A model generated the notes under the pieces. The model saw nothing but the letters and a program-made list of their open reading frames with translations, searched no databases and was not told the DNA's origin. The position numbers were made by a program, and so were the translations under genes. Shown in pieces: positions 63,901 through 64,000 of a DNA stretch of 64,000 nt. This stretch comes from a virus. Location of the stretch: the IMG/VR virus record IMGVR_UViG_3300037883_000122, positions 1-64,000 of that record. One strand, written 5' to 3'. Numbering within the stretch: the stretch's first letter is position 1; each line of letters opens with the position of its first letter.

Positions 63901-64000
63901 TCTTGGCCATGTCCTTAAACGTGTCCGAAGCACGGAGCTTGACTTGCTCCGGCAGGGCCGTGTTGTGGACGATGGCTGCAAGCGCCGCCTTCATTTCTGC
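57998..64000 (-). CDS. Tape measure protein with GH19-type peptidoglycan hydrolase (N-terminus beyond window)
   Basis: The frame is open to the right edge; ATG 63994 may be internal, so at least 1,998 aa are visible. Long helical and Gly/Ala-rich segments, hydrophobic stretches and Lys-rich linkers are typical of tape measures that set tail length and enter the host. Two internal duplications are visible (62011-62170 with 61631-61810; 60375-60635 with 59655-59918). Near 58640-59060 a GH19-like domain occurs: AMFMAQMDHESGGF with the catalytic-type Glu, IYGGRMGN, KYRGRGVVQLTGKDNY and AIAYW. It would open the cell wall during infection. phiKZ gp181 has the same plan, from memory. Confidence 0.8.
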   Translation of the reverse strand, partial: AEMKAALAAIVHNTALPEQVKLRASDTFKDMAKKQIGSVIGNTIFGRSNDFLNTLMGNLKKTAVGRVKSTVGFGRGALQDVNARLDDMDLAEAMGMKTDPYHTGGVIGGALGTSVLGDWLAGKLKPHLDKIPGIKKTGNKLQYGAENLPQILDQWARSNKHETGGMSDGLIRFLKANVRSASKLQTGVMKDTVQGMNEPSYFSRQSAKTLNEIIPGYLARMLQELQIIRTGDHKTEMVHYDFTKNRFDTHSNVKKNAFGSLVDKDQKEWTKDQVEKLLDEVDGKKTLSPDQRRILGQQLLRNNVRGRLGGVEVLGKTQRYDGDAQQHAGQFSQLFRDYFRNDHDSSKKHSFANAYNSLGQYASASRDSVQDFSNLGMNDFLQESGILNEKGDGVNLEKFFEYYYGSEYNPGGNPAAPGHHTFTGQPMGLKGSRQRRGPRRSAARPSKQPFMGGKSGQGGVGDSLNAKMLGAIHVDTMHIDRNTMHISDMMFSPEQKPSVFSKMLDKLNEMAERMEKGLPTMVVGNVADGNIPAAAVDNGKKSKGWWWNRSIKDAAKGIGGGMWGAARKSGQFANWLVGGGIRSSFGVARFGAGLIGGQLGRAADKMRGFKDVYSEGTGRKVLLYGQRLKAGEYFDVKTGKPIKTWKDIQGAVADESGIVMTDEQAATAYVREGLGKKALRGMGAIVKTAAKIGNGIGGSIFNALPRGWKMVSGVGGMVLKAATSYMNGPQDVYVHDASNPKKLRKALDARTMRAGGYKSAVNDHPIKNPKDIDGAVVNYKGVEVLTDDEFKMGLYSKNGDPLKTGVSRLLSGVGKIAGAGVGALKWLAGGINQGVGNAFGLGKGFLSGLSGMFGRHGIFFGGGKKLMDTVGEIRDLLKERLPKPHNIRKGSIEDQHRARKEAEDEARKGSKDGDQGDKKRGGILSLLSGLFGKKKKKDDEGDGKGGIVDDIESGVGQAIGERILGKIPGGKYLRKIPGLGRLFGKGGAAAAEGAVAGAAKRGIGSRLLGGLKWGKGLGAGLALGAAGSLANATGHTTIGKGLDYAGDAATGWSVASGAAGLLGIEGGALGLAGAAGGALLSGLGAIIASPVLLPALGLAAGAAALYGGYKFLTRNKLDDLSKIRYAQYGWKADDNDYVSKVFGLESTLMPGVVYQGGMAQIDPKKVDLKKAVESFGVDLHDQDQVAAFTTWYLKRFKPVFITHLTVLNGIKQGVSLGDVDSKLNAQEKQKYLSGIQMPSDPYNVMVSPVPGGKLSAGPDDVKAAIDDAKKSIDKDAKDDKDKKPTDALSKAADATGPKLGAGTAVAAGAAAGAAVAALNQQATANQPQMPKVGGGGLAAAGASVGAAITAMNNAQVGAMEAIRFKTYGLKDMDTDKVHSLRQLETLVQKDVKVSKGKADWGGDVSDLTAKIAPQFGFSGNRSNRAYDWMAWFHKRFLPTYLTYVSAVCSVTNQQDPTSAMKAIKPDDLLNAAKQVVSASTTAYGMATSVWQIPTSPWENYELNKESASTDGNMASLKQAQKAPALPEQAAFQKKTSAANDSKNTSQDGQPAAQPSWLDKLKSGVSNAWDATKAFAGKAWDATKSAASAVGNGIVNAGVAVGSAVGSVVSGAGDALKSGYNAAKGAAGRIGATISASAGAIKNALITAMKTAGISDPKEQAMFMAQMDHESGGFKSLSENLNYRPSVLMSLFKGHFSGAQDAQQVASEGPEAIANRIYGGRMGNKDPGDGWKYRGRGVVQLTGKDNYIKFGKLTGLDLVNNPDLASDPVNAAKIAIAYWKSRVSSAAAKNGDVAAVTKAINGGYNGLQDRAAKFQTYLSQAASGALGGKPDPNAAQQADATGAPGAAPSAGGAAPSGGGMMKVADQTPGPAPATKGTTPTPSASSDASAAVNAQPDSIASQTASVTGFQTRNKDLAAQGDYQAESLAKSLGPVTDVLKQSLTVQQGMLQALQQLVKMGVGQSGQKPSNTPAPTGGSASPDAMQRKNPTSMPTPPVSMSKMV
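58640..59060 (-). other. GH19/chitinase-like hydrolase domain inside the tape measure
   Basis: Motifs in order: MDHESGG (Glu as proton donor), YGGRMGNKDPGDGWKYRGRG, QLTGKDNYIKFG and DPVNAAKIAIAYW. This is the lysozyme-like fold of GH19 endolysins. Its place near the C-terminus, after the helical body, means the tip that meets the cell first may carry the enzyme. Confidence 0.7.

Noticed and set aside
1-64000. CRISPR array, insertion sequence or integrase
   Set aside because: No regularly spaced direct repeats, no transposase or integrase motif and no terminal inverted repeats were seen.
1-64000. Phage nucleus shell protein or phage tubulin
   Set aside because: Expected in phiKZ-like phages, but no protein here has the tubulin GGGTG[T/S]G motif, and none could be recognised as the shell protein.

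Overview
The window reads as the structural and replication core of a jumbo myovirus related to Pseudomonas phage phiKZ. Genes are long, tightly packed on both strands, moderately GC-rich, and cover almost all 64 kb. Several products match families that occur together in phiKZ-like phages: a 733-aa major capsid protein, a split multisubunit RNA polymerase beta part, a 950-aa portal, a DnaB-like helicase, a UvsX/RecA-like ATPase, RNase HI, an SbcC-like ATPase and a tape measure of over 1,990 aa with a peptidoglycan hydrolase domain. Composition and codon use would suit a beta-proteobacterial host such as Ralstonia or Burkholderia, but nothing in the window proves the host. The phiKZ gene-number comparisons below are from memory.

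Layout. 1-3.7 kb: SNF2-type helicase (cut by the window edge) and DnaB-like helicase on the minus strand. 3.8-18.4 kb, plus strand: a small unknown, the major capsid protein, a gap with two hairpin terminators and a candidate non-coding RNA, a tail-anchored coiled-coil protein behind an AT-rich early-type promoter, the RNA polymerase beta N-terminal subunit, a Gly-rich protein, then an accessory block holding a partial capsid-protein paralogue, five copies of a small alpha/beta protein family and a P-loop protein. 18.5-28.6 kb: portal (minus), then two virion proteins, RuvC-like resolvase, a spanin-like pair, a membrane protein and a CYTH-domain protein (plus). 28.6-41.7 kb: tail fibre and adhesin cluster, SbcC-like ATPase and a spike-like protein. 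41.8-51.8 kb: second membrane-protein/lipoprotein pair, a GIY-YIG-like/RNase HI fusion, the UvsX-like protein and a run of small overlapping genes including a SLOG/DUF2493 protein and a protein resembling the RNA polymerase beta C-terminus. 51.8-64 kb: early-type promoter with unknown genes, then virion proteins and the tape measure, which runs off the window.

The most interesting signals are: (1) a stand-alone protein made from the middle of the major capsid protein (12714-13862); (2) a five-copy small-protein family, one copy fused to a helix-turn-helix domain with an internal start (12247-16363); (3) a terminator signature in which a strong stem is followed directly by TATG[C/A]C rather than a long T-run, often mirrored on both strands; (4) two identical early-type promoter cores; (5) a candidate short RNA between two terminators downstream of the capsid gene; (6) domain fusions (GIY-YIG-like/RNase H, CYTH/acidic tail). 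No phage-nucleus shell or tubulin gene, CRISPR array, insertion sequence or tRNA was recognised in the window.
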